A stretch of 64,000 nt of DNA from Allorhizobium ampelinum S4 (GTDB taxonomy: Bacteria > Pseudomonadota > Alphaproteobacteria > Rhizobiales > Rhizobiaceae). The notes below the pieces were generated by a model that worked only from the letters and a program-made list of their open reading frames with translations, was not told where the DNA came from and did not search any database. The DNA lies in contig NC_011984.1 of NCBI RefSeq assembly GCF_000016285.1, positions 1 to 64,000 on the forward strand. Direction: 5' to 3'. Below are positions 7,500-16,333 of the stretch, one piece after another. Both the position numbers and the translations under genes were made by a program. How positions within the stretch are numbered: position 1 is the stretch's first letter; each line of letters starts with the position of its first letter.

Positions 7500-8633
7500 T
7501 TAAAGCCCCGCGGCCTTCGTTAGGTTGACCCTGAAGCGGTCACGCCGCCGCTGATATCTGCGGGTCATCTCTGCAGACGCGTGACCCAACTGCTTTTGCA
7601 CATAACGCTCATCGACTTCGGCCGAAGAGGCAAGACCCGCCCGCAGCGAATGGCCGGAGAACTTGAAGCCGCGCTCGATCTCACTGAGGTCCCCGCGAAC
7701 GCCAGCGGCCATTGCCGCGCGTTTCACCAGTCGCGCCACTTCCTTGTCGTTGAGACGCTCGGCGCCGACGGATTTGCCCTGACCCGTCACGCGGCGGAAG
7801 AGGGGACCGTGTGCAAGCTTGGCGAACTTGACCCAGGTCTCGACCGCGGCGACCGGACAGGTGGCCTCGGATGAGCCACGGCCGACCTCGACCTCGCGCC
7901 ATCCAGTTTTACCGCGCAAGGTGACAAGCATTCCTTTGTCGAGGATTTCGATCCAGCCGCGGCCATCTTCGGTTTGGTCCGGCTTGAGGTCGAGACCAAC
8001 GATCTCTGAACGCCTTAGTCCCCCGGCATAGCCGATCAGCAGCATGGCGCGGTCGCGCAGGCCGCGGAGTGAGCCGCGATCGAGCGTCTCGATCATGGCG
8101 ATGATATCCTCGGCCATCACCGCCTCCTTCTGCAGGGGTGGCCGGGCATGGCTATTGCGAATTCCGGCCATCACGGTTGCGATATGCCTGTCCTTGCGAT
8201 CAATTGTGAGGCCGCGCTGCGAATAATTCCAGGAAAGCGAGGAGAGGCGCCGCTCGATAGTTGAGACGGAGTTGGCCTTAGAGCCTCGCTCAGCTGTGCC
8301 GGAAGCGCAGGCTGTGATGTAAAGCCCGACCGTTTGTGGATGCGGAGGGAGGGGGACGAGGTTCGAACGTCGGCACCACGCGGCAAAATGCTTCCAATCC
8401 GAGGCATAGGCTTTGCGGGTGTTGGCGGAACTGGCGGCTTCGACATAGGTCCGAGCCCGATCGGCGAGGCTGACAAGATGGGCTGGTGGATGATCGTCGC
8501 CGGCGAGGGAGGGGAGGGGGCTTTCCGCCGAAACTTGCGGCGCGGAAACATCACGGCCGGCCCCCGTGCTGAGAGACGGCGCTGAGGTCTCCTCGACCTG
8601 AACTTCGGTGTTTTGCTCGATGATGTGGGCCAT
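7500..8633 (-). CDS. Tyrosine recombinase (XerD-like) of the DUF1403/ScpB module
   Basis: A 377-aa phage-integrase-family recombinase. An N-terminal extension of about 60 residues precedes a SAM-like core-binding domain (YVEAASSANTRKAYASDWKHF). The catalytic domain shows the first Arg in IGYAGGLRRSEIVGL, H-x-x-R in FSGHSLRAGLAS, and the His and nucleophilic Tyr region in QLGHASAEMTRRYQRR. It is intact and divergently transcribed from the DUF1403 gene, with a long perfect inverted repeat between them. This arrangement with DUF1403 and ScpB recurs on rhizobial plasmids as I recall, so a role in plasmid resolution or maintenance is inferred. A decayed copy of its 3' end lies at 5432-5590. Confidence 0.9.
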   Translation of the reverse strand: MAHIIEQNTEVQVEETSAPSLSTGAGRDVSAPQVSAESPLPSLAGDDHPPAHLVSLADRARTYVEAASSANTRKAYASDWKHFAAWCRRSNLVPLPPHPQTVGLYITACASGTAERGSKANSVSTIERRLSSLSWNYSQRGLTIDRKDRHIATVMAGIRNSHARPPLQKEAVMAEDIIAMIETLDRGSLRGLRDRAMLLIGYAGGLRRSEIVGLDLKPDQTEDGRGWIEILDKGMLVTLRGKTGWREVEVGRGSSEATCPVAAVETWVKFAKLAHGPLFRRVTGQGKSVGAERLNDKEVARLVKRAAMAAGVRGDLSEIERGFKFSGHSLRAGLASSAEVDERYVQKQLGHASAEMTRRYQRRRDRFRVNLTKAAGL

Positions 8634-8648
8634 TTCTTCATAATGAGC

Positions 8649-8683
8649 ATAATGTCCGATAATGCAAGATTATCGGACATTAT
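8649..8683. repeat. Perfect 15-bp inverted repeat between recombinase and DUF1403 gene
   Basis: ATAATGTCCGATAAT at 8649-8663 and its exact complement at 8669-8683 are separated by GCAAG. It lies 16 bp upstream of the recombinase start and in the divergent promoter region. It could be an operator controlling both directions or a recombination site for the neighbouring recombinase. Neither is shown by the sequence alone. Confidence 0.85.
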
Positions 8684-8723
8684 TTCTCACCGACAGGGCG
8701 TGCGGTTTTACGCGATATATCTG

Positions 8724-8749
8724 GCATAAACCGCGCTCATGGTTTATGC
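8724..8749. repeat. 9-bp inverted repeat overlapping the DUF1403 start region
   Basis: GCATAAACC at 8724-8732 and GGTTTATGC at 8741-8749, with an 8-bp spacer. The right arm contains an in-frame ATG (8746) of the DUF1403 gene. It is a candidate operator or translational control element, distinct from the larger repeat 40 bp away. Confidence 0.6.
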
Positions 8750-8757
8750 TCTGCCGC

Positions 8758-9711
8758 ATGGATTCGCTTGCGCCAGCCACCGCGCCAACTTTGACATGGT
8801 CGCCCCGCCTGCCGAGCTGGACGCGGCCGCGAACGCACGATATCACGGAATCTGACGCCTCCTTCGCCGCCGGTATCGCGCTGAAATCCCTCGACGATTT
8901 GATCCGCACCGAGCCGCCGTGGCTCGGCTGCTGGCGCGACCGCCTTGCCTTGAAATCAGCCGCTGTCGCGGCCCGAACGCTCGGTCGCAACGAGGAAGAA
9001 ACCGGTATCCGCGACGCGGTTTTGTTGACGTCCGCAGGTGATGATCCAGGACCAGCTGGAAAGCTGTTTCTGGCCACACGAATGCTGGCGCGTCAATCCG
9101 GGACTGTCACCACACCGTTCGTTAAGGAGCTTGTCGCGCTGCTGGGGATGAAGTGGGACGACAGCCTTGCTTCGATCCCCGAGATCGTCGATTCTGCAAA
9201 TCAGTCCGGGCGAGCAGCAACCTTCGCGGTGGCGGACCTGATAACGGCGATCTATGCCGTTCGCCCGGACGCCGAGGTAATGGCCCTTAGCCTCGCCGAA
9301 CTCGTGCTGGCGAACAAGCTGAAATGGCCGAAACCCGTGCCGCTGCTGTTGCCCGAGCGGTTTGGCCCGGCGTTCCGCACTATCGGTGGTCGCGGTCGCG
9401 TCCGGCCGGGTGAGCCAGCCTATCCGAAAGCAATCTGCCTGGCATTGGTGGACGGCGTTGAGGCCGCGCTACGGTCTGCAGTGGACATCGACCGCCGCGC
9501 TGCGCGGTTGTTGACCGTCGCTCCGAAAGTACGAACCAAAGGCGCCGAGCCGGTCATCCGCCGATTGCTGGCCGACGATGCGATCTCAGCCTCGGCGCCT
9601 GACAGCACCCTGTCGCGCTGGGCAGCCAACCGGTTGTTTGAGCGGCTCGAAAGTTTCGAAGCGGTGCGCGAGCTGTCCGGCCGCTCCTCCTTTCGAATAT
9701 TCGGGTTATGA
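8758..9711 (+). CDS. DUF1403 family protein
   Basis: A 317-aa protein resembling the DUF1403 family found mainly in Rhizobiales. The N-terminus has the recognisable PTLTWSPRLPSWTRPR, then ASFAAGIALKSLDDLIR and WRDRLALKSAAVAARTLGR. It appears soluble, alpha-helical and alanine/leucine-rich with no catalytic motif I can name. ATG 8758 gives the usual MDSLAP start; ATG 8746 in frame is an alternative. The stop overlaps the scpB start (ATGA), so the two are almost certainly co-translated. Function is unknown; the coupling with ScpB and a divergent recombinase points to DNA segregation or resolution. Confidence 0.85.
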   Translation: MDSLAPATAPTLTWSPRLPSWTRPRTHDITESDASFAAGIALKSLDDLIRTEPPWLGCWRDRLALKSAAVAARTLGRNEEETGIRDAVLLTSAGDDPGPAGKLFLATRMLARQSGTVTTPFVKELVALLGMKWDDSLASIPEIVDSANQSGRAATFAVADLITAIYAVRPDAEVMALSLAELVLANKLKWPKPVPLLLPERFGPAFRTIGGRGRVRPGEPAYPKAICLALVDGVEAALRSAVDIDRRAARLLTVAPKVRTKGAEPVIRRLLADDAISASAPDSTLSRWAANRLFERLESFEAVRELSGRSSFRIFGL

Positions 9712-10422
9712 CGATGGCCGGATCAGCTGCACTCAAATCATCACGCCGAAAGGCGAACGCCGCGGAGGAACCTCTTTATGATCGTGAACTGGATCAGTTC
9801 CCGCCGGAGATGCGCTGGCGCGAATGGATGCTGCGGGTCGAGGCGGTGATCTTTGCCTCGGCCGAGCCGATCACGCGCGAGAACGCTGGCACGGGTGGTC
9901 GGACAAGACTGCAGCATCGATCTGCTGATCGACGATCTGCGCGAGGAGCTGAGTTCCCGGCCTTACGAGCTGGTGTCGGTCGCCGGCGGCTGGCAGCATC
10001 GTACCCGGCCGCGGTTCGCGGAAACTGTCCGCGCGTCTTCGGCGCCGACCAGGGGAGGGGCCGCCGCGCTGTCAGAGTTCGAGGCGATGGTGCTGATGGC
10101 GGTGGGATATTTTCAGCCGGTCACGCGCGGCGAACTGTCGAAGATTTTTGGCAAAGAAGTCAGCCGCGATACCATCGGCAACTTGCGCGGTGCAGGCTTT
10201 ATCGGCTCCGGGCCGCGTAGCCCGACGCCGGGCGCGCCCTATACCTATGTGACGACGCCGCACTTTCTGTCGGCGTTCGGTATGGAGACGCTGCGCGACC
10301 TTCCGAATATCGAAGCGCTCGAGGACGCCGGCCTGCTGAGCCGACATGCGGTTCAAAAAGAAATCGCCGCCTCGGAAGGCGGCGAAAGCGACGCGGACGA
10401 AGGAGCGTCCTTTATTGAATGA
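9708..10422 (+). pseudogene. scpB: ScpB-like (SMC-associated winged-helix) gene with a frameshift
   Basis: Encodes a segregation and condensation protein B homologue. The first frame reads WMLRVEAVIFASAEPITRE and breaks at about 9882. The next frame continues LARVVGQDCSIDLLIDDL, then ALSEFEAMVLMAVGYFQPVTRGEL and GAPYTYVTTPHFLSAFGM, the second winged helix, to a stop at 10422. Removing one A near 9882 restores TRETLARVV. Overlaps the upstream DUF1403 stop. Plasmid ScpB copies next to DUF1403 would act in DNA condensation or segregation; this one is broken unless rescued by slippage. Its last 96 bp are duplicated at 41296-41391. Confidence 0.82.
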
Positions 10423-10687
10423 TACCGGTCGTCTGCAGCCGCTTCGTCATCGCAATCGGGCTGACGAGCATTGCCGTCGAAGCCAGCGCCATCGACAGGC
10501 CGAGCTTCATTGGAAGAAGCAGCAACTGGTCGAGCAATGCTGTATCTGGATAGGCGCCTGCCGCGCTATCAATCGTCCGCTCGATCGGCCGGACGACCGC
10601 CTTGGCGGCATCTTGTACTTCCGTGCTGACCGGTTCAATACCGGGAATGCCTGTGGGGATCGGTTCACCAAGCTTCAGGTCTGACAT
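10412..10687 (-). CDS. Small hypothetical protein (91 aa), copy 1
   Basis: I do not recognise this family. Starting at ATG 10687 (MSDLKLGEPIPTG, preceded by AAAGGACG), it is proline-rich at the N-terminus with an apolar C-terminal helix (LLLLPMKLGLSMALASTAML) that could be membrane-associated. It overlaps the end of scpB on the other strand by 11 bp. The same frame is found at 41031-41306 in the inverted duplication. A longer frame to 10789 is less likely. Confidence 0.5.
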   Translation of the reverse strand: MSDLKLGEPIPTGIPGIEPVSTEVQDAAKAVVRPIERTIDSAAGAYPDTALLDQLLLLPMKLGLSMALASTAMLVSPIAMTKRLQTTGIIQ

Positions 10688-10790
10688 GGTCGCGTCCTTT
10701 CGCGGTTGACGATCCATAAGTGCTGCAGCGAACAAAGGTTCCGTGCAGCATCGACCTCCAGGCGGTTCATCTGCCATCAGAGACATCACG

Positions 10791-11007
10791 TCACTCCAGA
10801 TCGAGGGACTGCTTCAGTTCATCGATCCGTTTTGACGCTTCCGCCTTGGTTAGATCCTCGGCACAGGTATCGGGCTGATGCGCCTGCTCCGACAAGGTCT
10901 TCAGATAGGAGCGTTGGGCGCCGGTCAATCGGCTCATCGCCGCTGACCCAGTCGTCCGGGTCTTTCTGCGTGTTGGAAGAGGTATCGGTTTTCGGGTTGT
11001 CACTCAT
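10791..11007 (-). pseudogene. DUF3072 protein, frameshifted, copy 1
   Basis: A short DUF3072-type protein. The start frame reads MSDNPKTDTSSNTQKDPDDW then GDEP; after a one-base shift the family signature continues as LTGAQRSYLKTLSEQA and LTKAEASKRIDELKQ, stopping at 10791. Removing one T after GDEP would give the expected DEPMTGAQ. The identical lesion is present in the second copy at 40711-40927, so it predates the duplication or was copied by conversion. It has an AGGAGATC ribosome binding site and is divergent from the DUF72 gene. Confidence 0.7.
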
Positions 11008-11139
11008 AACGATCTCCTGAATTCGTTCTGCAAACGTTCTTGGCTGGTTGATGGTTCCGGTTTGTGCTTGATCGGCGTAAGGAACTCGGCTGCCGGCCCT
11101 TCGTATCGCTTGCGAATTGCCAAGCTGAGGAGAAGACAA

Positions 11140-11832
11140 TTGCCGATCATTGCCACCGCGGCTTGGTCTATCCCGAAAAAGGTGGCCGACCGGTTTGCGC
11201 AGGGAGGAAGCAGCCTCACCCGATATGCATCGGTCTTCGACGGCGTCGAGGTCAATTCGACCTTCTACCGCCGGCACAAGACGTCGACATTCGCAACGTG
11301 GGAACACTCCGTACCCGACGCATTCCGGTTCGCAGTCAAAATTCCTAAGGAGATTACCCACACTAGCGCGATGAGAGACATCGCCGAGCCGTTCGACACT
11401 TTCCTCGAAGACATCGCGCCTCTTGGAGAGAAGCGTGGACCACTGCTCTGTCAGCTGCCGCCATCGCTGACCTTCGATGTTGAGGTGCTCCAAACAGCGT
11501 TCAAGACGATGCGGGATGCCGATGATGGGCCGATCGTCATCGAGGTACGGCACAAGAGCTGGGCATCGGCCGAAGCGCTGGATCTGCTGAAGACCTATAG
11601 GATCGACCGGGTTCTGGCCGATCCTGCGCCGGTATGGCCGGTGGAAGATTTCGACACACCGCCGAAATACGTTCGCCTGCATGGCAAGCCAAAAATCTAC
11701 TACTCAAGCTATACCGACGACGAAATCAAGTCGTTCTCAGCCCTGCTGGCGCCGGATAGCTGGTGTGTGTTCGACAATACTGCCTCGGGTGCCGCGATCG
11801 AAAATGCGCTGAACATGGCTGAAATACGTTGA
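11140..11832 (+). CDS. DUF72 (YecE-like) family protein, copy 1
   Basis: A 230-aa protein of the DUF72/YecE TIM-barrel family, whose biochemical role is unsettled. Family features include ATAAWSIPKKVADRF, YASVFDGVEVNSTFYR, FRFAVKIPKEITH, GPLLCQLPPSL, VIEVRHKSW, YVRLHGKP and VFDNTASGAA near the end. I choose TTG at 11140 because GAGGAGAAG lies just upstream and the barrel starts there; the open extension to 11062 overlaps the divergent promoter region. The gene is intact here, whereas its partner at 39885-40578 is frameshifted and differs over the last 170 bp. Confidence 0.85.
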   Translation: MPIIATAAWSIPKKVADRFAQGGSSLTRYASVFDGVEVNSTFYRRHKTSTFATWEHSVPDAFRFAVKIPKEITHTSAMRDIAEPFDTFLEDIAPLGEKRGPLLCQLPPSLTFDVEVLQTAFKTMRDADDGPIVIEVRHKSWASAEALDLLKTYRIDRVLADPAPVWPVEDFDTPPKYVRLHGKPKIYYSSYTDDEIKSFSALLAPDSWCVFDNTASGAAIENALNMAEIR

Positions 11833-12116
11833 GGCTCTCCGGCCCGAGCGCGAAGCAATAGAAGCAGCATTCGGATCGTACCGTCGGCGATGACAGTCGA
11901 GCGGAAGCACTCTAGCCTTCATCACACGGTGGCCCCTGATTCTCAATCTTTGCCGCGTGGGCCGCTTCGTCTTGCAGCAGGATGCAGGCTATTATCGCCG
12001 TCGATGCTTGGAAGTTCCCGCACGTCGGCATGATCCGGAGACTTACCAGCGCCGCGTTGGCTTTGAAATGACAGAGACTACATGTGTATATGATTATTAA
12101 GCAGGAGCACGGAACG

Positions 12117-12849
12117 ATGCGTTTCTTCGTTAGCTACAATGGTGCAGACAGGAAGTGGGCTGAATGGATCGGGCATGAGGTCGAGGATGCGGGGCACGCG
12201 GCCGTCCTCCAAGCATGGGACTTTTTACCTGGCACAAATTTTGTTCTCCAGATGCAGGAGGCCGCTAAAACAACGGATAAAACGATCGTCGTACTATCGC
12301 CAGATTACCTAAACTCGCAGTTCGCCGCATCGGAGTGGGCCGCAGCCTTCCGGACGGATCCAGAGGGATTGAAGCAGAAGTTGCTCCCAATAATGGTCCG
12401 TCAATGCGAACCGCAAGGGTTACTAAGCTCGATTGTCTACGTCGATGTTTGTGAACTGGGTGAGGGTGAAGCTCGAGAGGCAGTTCGTAACGCCCTTGCT
12501 GGGAATCGGGCAAAGCCTTCGGCAAACCCAGTATTCCCCGGGACTAATAGACAAGAGGCTGCAAAGTTTGTCACCTGTCACCGTCGCTGGACAGACAGGT
12601 GCAACTCGACAAAACATACCGAGCTTACGAGTCCGCCACACGGATCTGGATCGAAAAAACTTTTTGCGAGACAGTTTCAGCACAATTCGGAGCGTGTTCG
12701 AACGAAACAGTGCGGACGCTCGCCGGCGAGAACCTCGCATTCACGTTGATATAGAGATGAATACTAATACCGACCTTCGCGCTGAATTTTTTCGTCGACG
12801 CAATGTCTGTTAATGCTTGTCGAGTGTGGTTAGGTGGCTTTCACGGGAG
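12117..12849 (+). pseudogene. TIR-domain protein, frameshifted and cut by an IS3 element
   Basis: The N-terminus is a clear bacterial TIR domain: MRFFVSYNGADRKWAEWIG, then VLQAWDFLPGTNF and TIVVLSPDYLNSQFAASEWAAA. The catalytic Glu of NADase-type TIR domains is expected near the SEWAAAF segment. Start ATG 12117 follows AGGAG. After about residue 120 the frame is lost; the neighbouring frame carries LRVRHTDLDRKNFLRDSF and IHVDIEMNTNTDLRAEFF, and then another shift gives VNACRVWLGGFHG, ending exactly at the IS3 end at 12850. TIR proteins of this kind may act in defence or signalling; this copy is dead. Confidence 0.75.
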
Positions 12850-12923
12850 TGTCCGTCGTCGAATGATTTGAGACTTCCTCGGCTTTGGAAGAATGGAGTT
12901 TCCGGCTCGGTTTGCGCGTTGAT

Positions 12924-13903
12924 TTAAGCTGCTTTCTTTTGGTGGTTCAAGCGGCGTTGTCTGATGGTGTCTCTTTTGATCTTTTCGCGTTCGAGCAGTA
13001 TGGTCTGGCCGCGCCCGGAGTAGACGTCGGCTGGGGTAAGATTGTCGAGGCTTTCGTGATAGCGCCGATGGTTCTAGTGCTCGACAAAAGCCGCGACCTG
13101 AGCTTCGAGGTCCTCCTGGAAGAAGTAGTTTTCGAGCAGGATGCGGTTCTTCAGCGTCTGGTGCCAGCGTTCGATCTTGCCCTGCGTTTGCGGATGGCCG
13201 GGAGCGCCGTGGACCTGCCCGATCTTGTATTTCTCCAGCCATTCACCGAGATCGGAAGCAACGTAACACGGGCCGTTGTCGGACAGCAGGCGCGGCCGGT
13301 GTTCGACCTTGACCTTGTCGCATCCTGATGCCGCAAGCGCCAAGTCGAGCGTGTCGGTAACATCCTCGACTTTCATGCTGGTGCACAGCTTCCAGGCGAT
13401 GATGTAGCGCGAGAAGTCGTCGAGGATGGTCGACAGGTAGAACCATCCCCAACCATGACCTTCAGATAGGTGAAGTCAGTTTGCCACATCTCGTTCGGGC
13501 GCGTGGTCTTGTCCTTGAACTCGTCGTTGGCCTTGATGACGATATAGGTGGGCGACGTTATCAGATCGTGGGCCTTGAGCAGGCGGTAGACCGAAGCCTC
13601 TGATACGAAATAGCTTTCCGTGTCGGTGAACTTCACGGCCAGTTCGCGCGGCGACAACTCGGCATGATCCAGCGCCATTTCGATGATACGGTCCCTGACA
13701 TCGTCGGGAAGACGGTTCCATACCCGTGACGGGGCGGATGTCCGGTCTTCCAGCCCCTCGACGCCGTAGGTCAGGAAACGATCATACCAGCGGTAGAAGG
13801 TCGGCCGAGGAATGCCGAGCTTGTCGAGGGTCTGCTTGGCAGGCAGGTGGGATTCTTCCACGAGCCGGATAATCTCAAGCTTCTCGGTGGCGGGATATCT
13901 CAT
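12924..13903 (-). pseudogene. IS3 OrfB transposase, copy A (frameshift plus nonsense)
   Basis: An integrase-core (DDE) OrfB. The first frame has an HTH (KQTLDKLGIPRPTFYRWYDR) and NEMWQTDFTYLKV with the first Asp. The frame breaks at about 13455, and the next frame has LLSDNGPCYVASDLGEWL and GAPGHPQTQGKIERWHQTLK, holding the second Asp and the Glu. An in-frame TAG replaces the Tyr codon before NHRRYHESLDNL. The same two lesions occur in copy B, so both elements share an inactive transposase. Confidence 0.85.
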
Positions 13904-14274
13904 TCGTCGCCGCCCCCATCCCCGATCATGCTTTTTTTAAGCAGGCGGTTTTCCAGGGTGAGGTCGGCCAGAGCCTCCTTCAGGTCGCGGCTTTCACGGC
14001 GCAGTGCTTTCACCTCGTCAGTGGTTGCCGAACGGGCGGTGTCGCCCGCAAGCCGCTTCTTGCCAGCTTCGAGGAATTCCTTGGACCAGCTATAATACAG
14101 GCTCTCGGCAATCCCTTCACGTCGGCAGATTGCGGCAATGCTGTCCTCGCCACGAAGGCCTTCCAGCACGATGCGAATTTTCTCTTCCGACGAATGGTGC
14201 TTGCGCGTGGCGCGGCGGATGTCCTTGATCGTCTTCTCGGTCGTCGATGTCTGCGGCCCGGATTTTTGTCTCAT
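13900..14274 (-). CDS. IS3 OrfA transposase subunit, copy A
   Basis: A helix-turn-helix OrfA of IS3 elements starting MRQKSGPQTSTTEKTIKDI. HSSEEKIRIVLEGLRGEDSI and REGIAESLYYSWSKEFLEAG form the DNA-binding region, followed by a leucine-zipper-like end (LADLTLENRLLKKS). ATG 14274 follows AGGAAGCG. It ends overlapping the orfB start by 4 bp (ATGA). It appears intact. Confidence 0.85.
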   Translation of the reverse strand: MRQKSGPQTSTTEKTIKDIRRATRKHHSSEEKIRIVLEGLRGEDSIAAICRREGIAESLYYSWSKEFLEAGKKRLAGDTARSATTDEVKALRRESRDLKEALADLTLENRLLKKSMIGDGGGDE

Positions 14275-14363
14275 CTTCGCTTCCTTTGAATGAGCTACGA
14301 TGAGCCGAAAATCCTCTCTTCTCAATTAAGCCAGTTCTGTCTCATGGGCGCTGATGTCGGACA

Positions 14364-15295
14364 AATCGGTAGACGGTCGGCCATGACGGATGTAGTTGAT
14401 TATCGCCCAGCCAACGTCTTTCAATAGCGGCAGTTGTATGCGGTGCCCGGTCTTGGTCTGCCTCACCCAGAGCCGATTGCCCGGCCAGTCGAAATCATCC
14501 AATTCCAGACGCTTGACGTCGATGCTCCGCAGACCGAGCCGCGTGACCAACGTAATAATCGCGTAGTCCCTTTTGCCGCTGGGATTGCCTTGATCGATGG
14601 CATCCAAAATCCTGGCCACATCGGCGGGATCCCACACCGATGGAACTCTGGCATGCTTGCTGGACTTCACCGCCGGGACAGCCTTCAATACGTCGGCATT
14701 GACCTGCCCCTGGCGCTCCGCGTATCTGAGAAAAGAGCGGACCGCGCACAGCTTTTGTTCGACCGTCTTTGCTTGGTATCCGGACAAGGTGGCAACAAAC
14801 GCCTCGACTGTTCTGGCATCGCATTCAGTAAGTCGGCCGCGCGTGTCCACAAACGAAAGAAACTCTCCGGCCAGCGTCCCATACGTGCGCACCGTCGAAA
14901 CTGCACAACCCTCGGCACGTAACGCGGCCTGGAATTTACCGATCAGCTCAGCCTGATGGGCTGCGAGCTTATCGCCCCGGCGATCATAGCGACGCAACAC
15001 AGCGCCGTGAGCCACAAAGTCTCCCAGCATCTGAGCGACCCGAAACAAATAGACGTCCGTCTGCCGGGAGCGTGCCTGATTGCTCCTTCGCAAAAAAATC
15101 GCATGCGGCGTCGACCCACGCCATCGCGATCTCCAGGCTGAACTCCTCGACTCCCAGATCCGCGAAAAATGTTTCCAAGCGACGCCAACACTGGCGATAC
15201 CAGATCATCGTCGAGTCTTTATACCCAAGACGCAGCAACTCGCGATCCAGGTCAACAACCAATGCAGATAAAGCCACCATCACCAATATCTCCAA
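14364..15295 (-). pseudogene. Tyrosine recombinase, frameshifted and C-terminally truncated by IS3
   Basis: A phage-integrase-family protein. The start frame from ATG 15295 has YRQCWRRLETFFADLGVEEF and AWVDAACDFFAKEQ. At about 15085 the frame shifts, and the next frame continues QTDVYLFRVAQMLGDFVAHG, YGTLAGEFLSFVDTRGRL, VEQKLCAVRSFLRYAERQG and ITLVTRLGLRSIDVKRLELD, which holds the first catalytic Arg. The downstream H-x-x-R and Tyr are missing because the IS3 end at 14363 replaces them. It is unrelated in sequence to the recombinase at 7500-8633. Confidence 0.8.
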
Positions 15296-15420
15296 TCACA
15301 GGCCCGACACCGTGCCAGGCCAGGTGATCAATTTATCGGTGATTATGCGCAGTGTTTACGTGCAGGAGCCCAACAAAACCGCCCCTGCAACCAAGCACTG
15401 TGCATTTTACAGCGCTGGTC

Positions 15421-16293
15421 ATAAGGTGGCGTGCTGTCACCGCTCGTGTCCAACATCATGCTCCACGAGTTTGATAAGTGGCTGGAGGCGAAATACCTGA
15501 ACAATAAGGCCCGCAAGGATCGCTGGGCATGGAACTTCGGCATCAAGCAGGGCCGCCCCATCACGGATCGCGAGAAACGGCAATGGAAACCGGCTGTTGC
15601 CTATTGCCGATACGCTGACGACTTTGTCGTGATCGTAAAAGGAACCAGAGCTCAGGCAGAGGAAATCCGTGAGGAGTGCCGGGCGTTTCTGGAAGGCGAG
15701 TTGAAGCTGACGCTGAACATGGAGAAGACCCATGTCACCCACATCAATGACGGCTTCGTGTTTCTGGGACACCGGATCATTCGCAAGCGAGGAGCGCATG
15801 GACGGATGTCCATCGTCACGACGATACCCAAGGAAAAGGCCAAGGAGTTTGTTCGCAGGCTCACTGAAACCTTATCCGGCAATCATAGTGTCAGTACGGT
15901 CGACATGATCGCTGGCCTGAACCGCCAATTGGTGGGATGGGCGGCGTTCTACAAGTTCACCGACTTCACGGCGTACGTCTTCCGGCGCATCGATCATGTC
16001 GTGTTCTGGAAAATGGCGCATTGGCTGGGCACAAATACCGATCCCGCATCAAACCCTTGATGTTGAAATGGTTCAGGGTCCCGGAACCGGACAAGGCGAA
16101 AACCTGGCTCGTGTTTGGTCGCAACGAACGCGGTGAACCCGTCGGAAAAGCGTTGAAAAGGCTTGTCTCAAGCCCCAAAGCGCAATTCCGATGGCGCAAT
16201 CCGGAGGAAAATCCATACAGCTTCCGGATCGAGAACCGCAGCACCGTCACGTCGCATTACCATGACGTTGCTATGGCCATGGGCCAAGCTTGA
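15421..16293 (+). pseudogene. Group II intron reverse transcriptase/maturase, 5'-truncated and frameshifted
   Basis: The surviving portion starts at GGVLSPLVSNIMLHEFDKWL (RT motif 4 region). It includes the catalytic YCRYADDFVVIVKG, then FVFLGHRIIRK and the maturase (X) segment GLNRQLVGWAAFYKF. A one-base loss near 16025 shifts the frame; the next frame continues HKYRSRIKPLMLKWF to the normal end at 16293. Everything 5' of motif 4 and the 5' half of the ribozyme are gone, so the intron cannot move or splice. Confidence 0.85.
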
Positions 16294-16298
16294 ATAGA

Positions 16299-16332
16299 GA
16301 GCCGTATGCGCTGAAAGGTGCAAGTACGGTTC
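16299..16332 (+). ncRNA. Group II intron domain V
   Basis: A 34-nt catalytic hairpin beginning GAGCCGTATGCG with the GAAA-type internal turn (CTGAAAGGTG) and closing CAAGTACGGTTC. This is the conserved domain V of bacterial group II introns, 6 bp after the maturase stop codon. Confidence 0.88.
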
Positions 16333-16333
16333 G

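Larger units (their letters stand above)
10327..11658. repeat. Inverted duplication, copy 1 (scpB tail to DUF72)
   Basis: About 1.33 kb that reappears in reverse orientation at 40060-41391; coordinates of the two copies sum to 51718. All reading frames within it (91-aa protein, DUF3072, most of DUF72) are the same in both copies. At 10327 the match stops exactly where an IS6-family element begins in the other copy. At about 11658 identity gives way to diverged but still homologous DUF72 sequence. Confidence 0.9.
12850..14363 (-). mobile_element. IS3-family insertion sequence, copy A
   Basis: A 1514-bp element with TGTCCG terminal inverted repeats (TGTCCGTCGTC at the left end, TGTCCGACATC at the right). 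The same 1514 bp occur in the opposite orientation at 53965-55478. It has overlapping orfA/orfB in the IS3 arrangement. The flanks (GAG on the left, AAT on the right) are not a target duplication. It truncates a TIR gene on the left and a tyrosine recombinase on the right, so neither copy seems to sit in a simple insertion. Confidence 0.92.

Noticed and set aside
12850..14363. Target-site duplication for IS3 copy A, also tried after pairing flanks with copy B across an inversion
   Set aside because: Neither the direct flanks (GAG/AAT) nor the flank combinations expected after inversion match.
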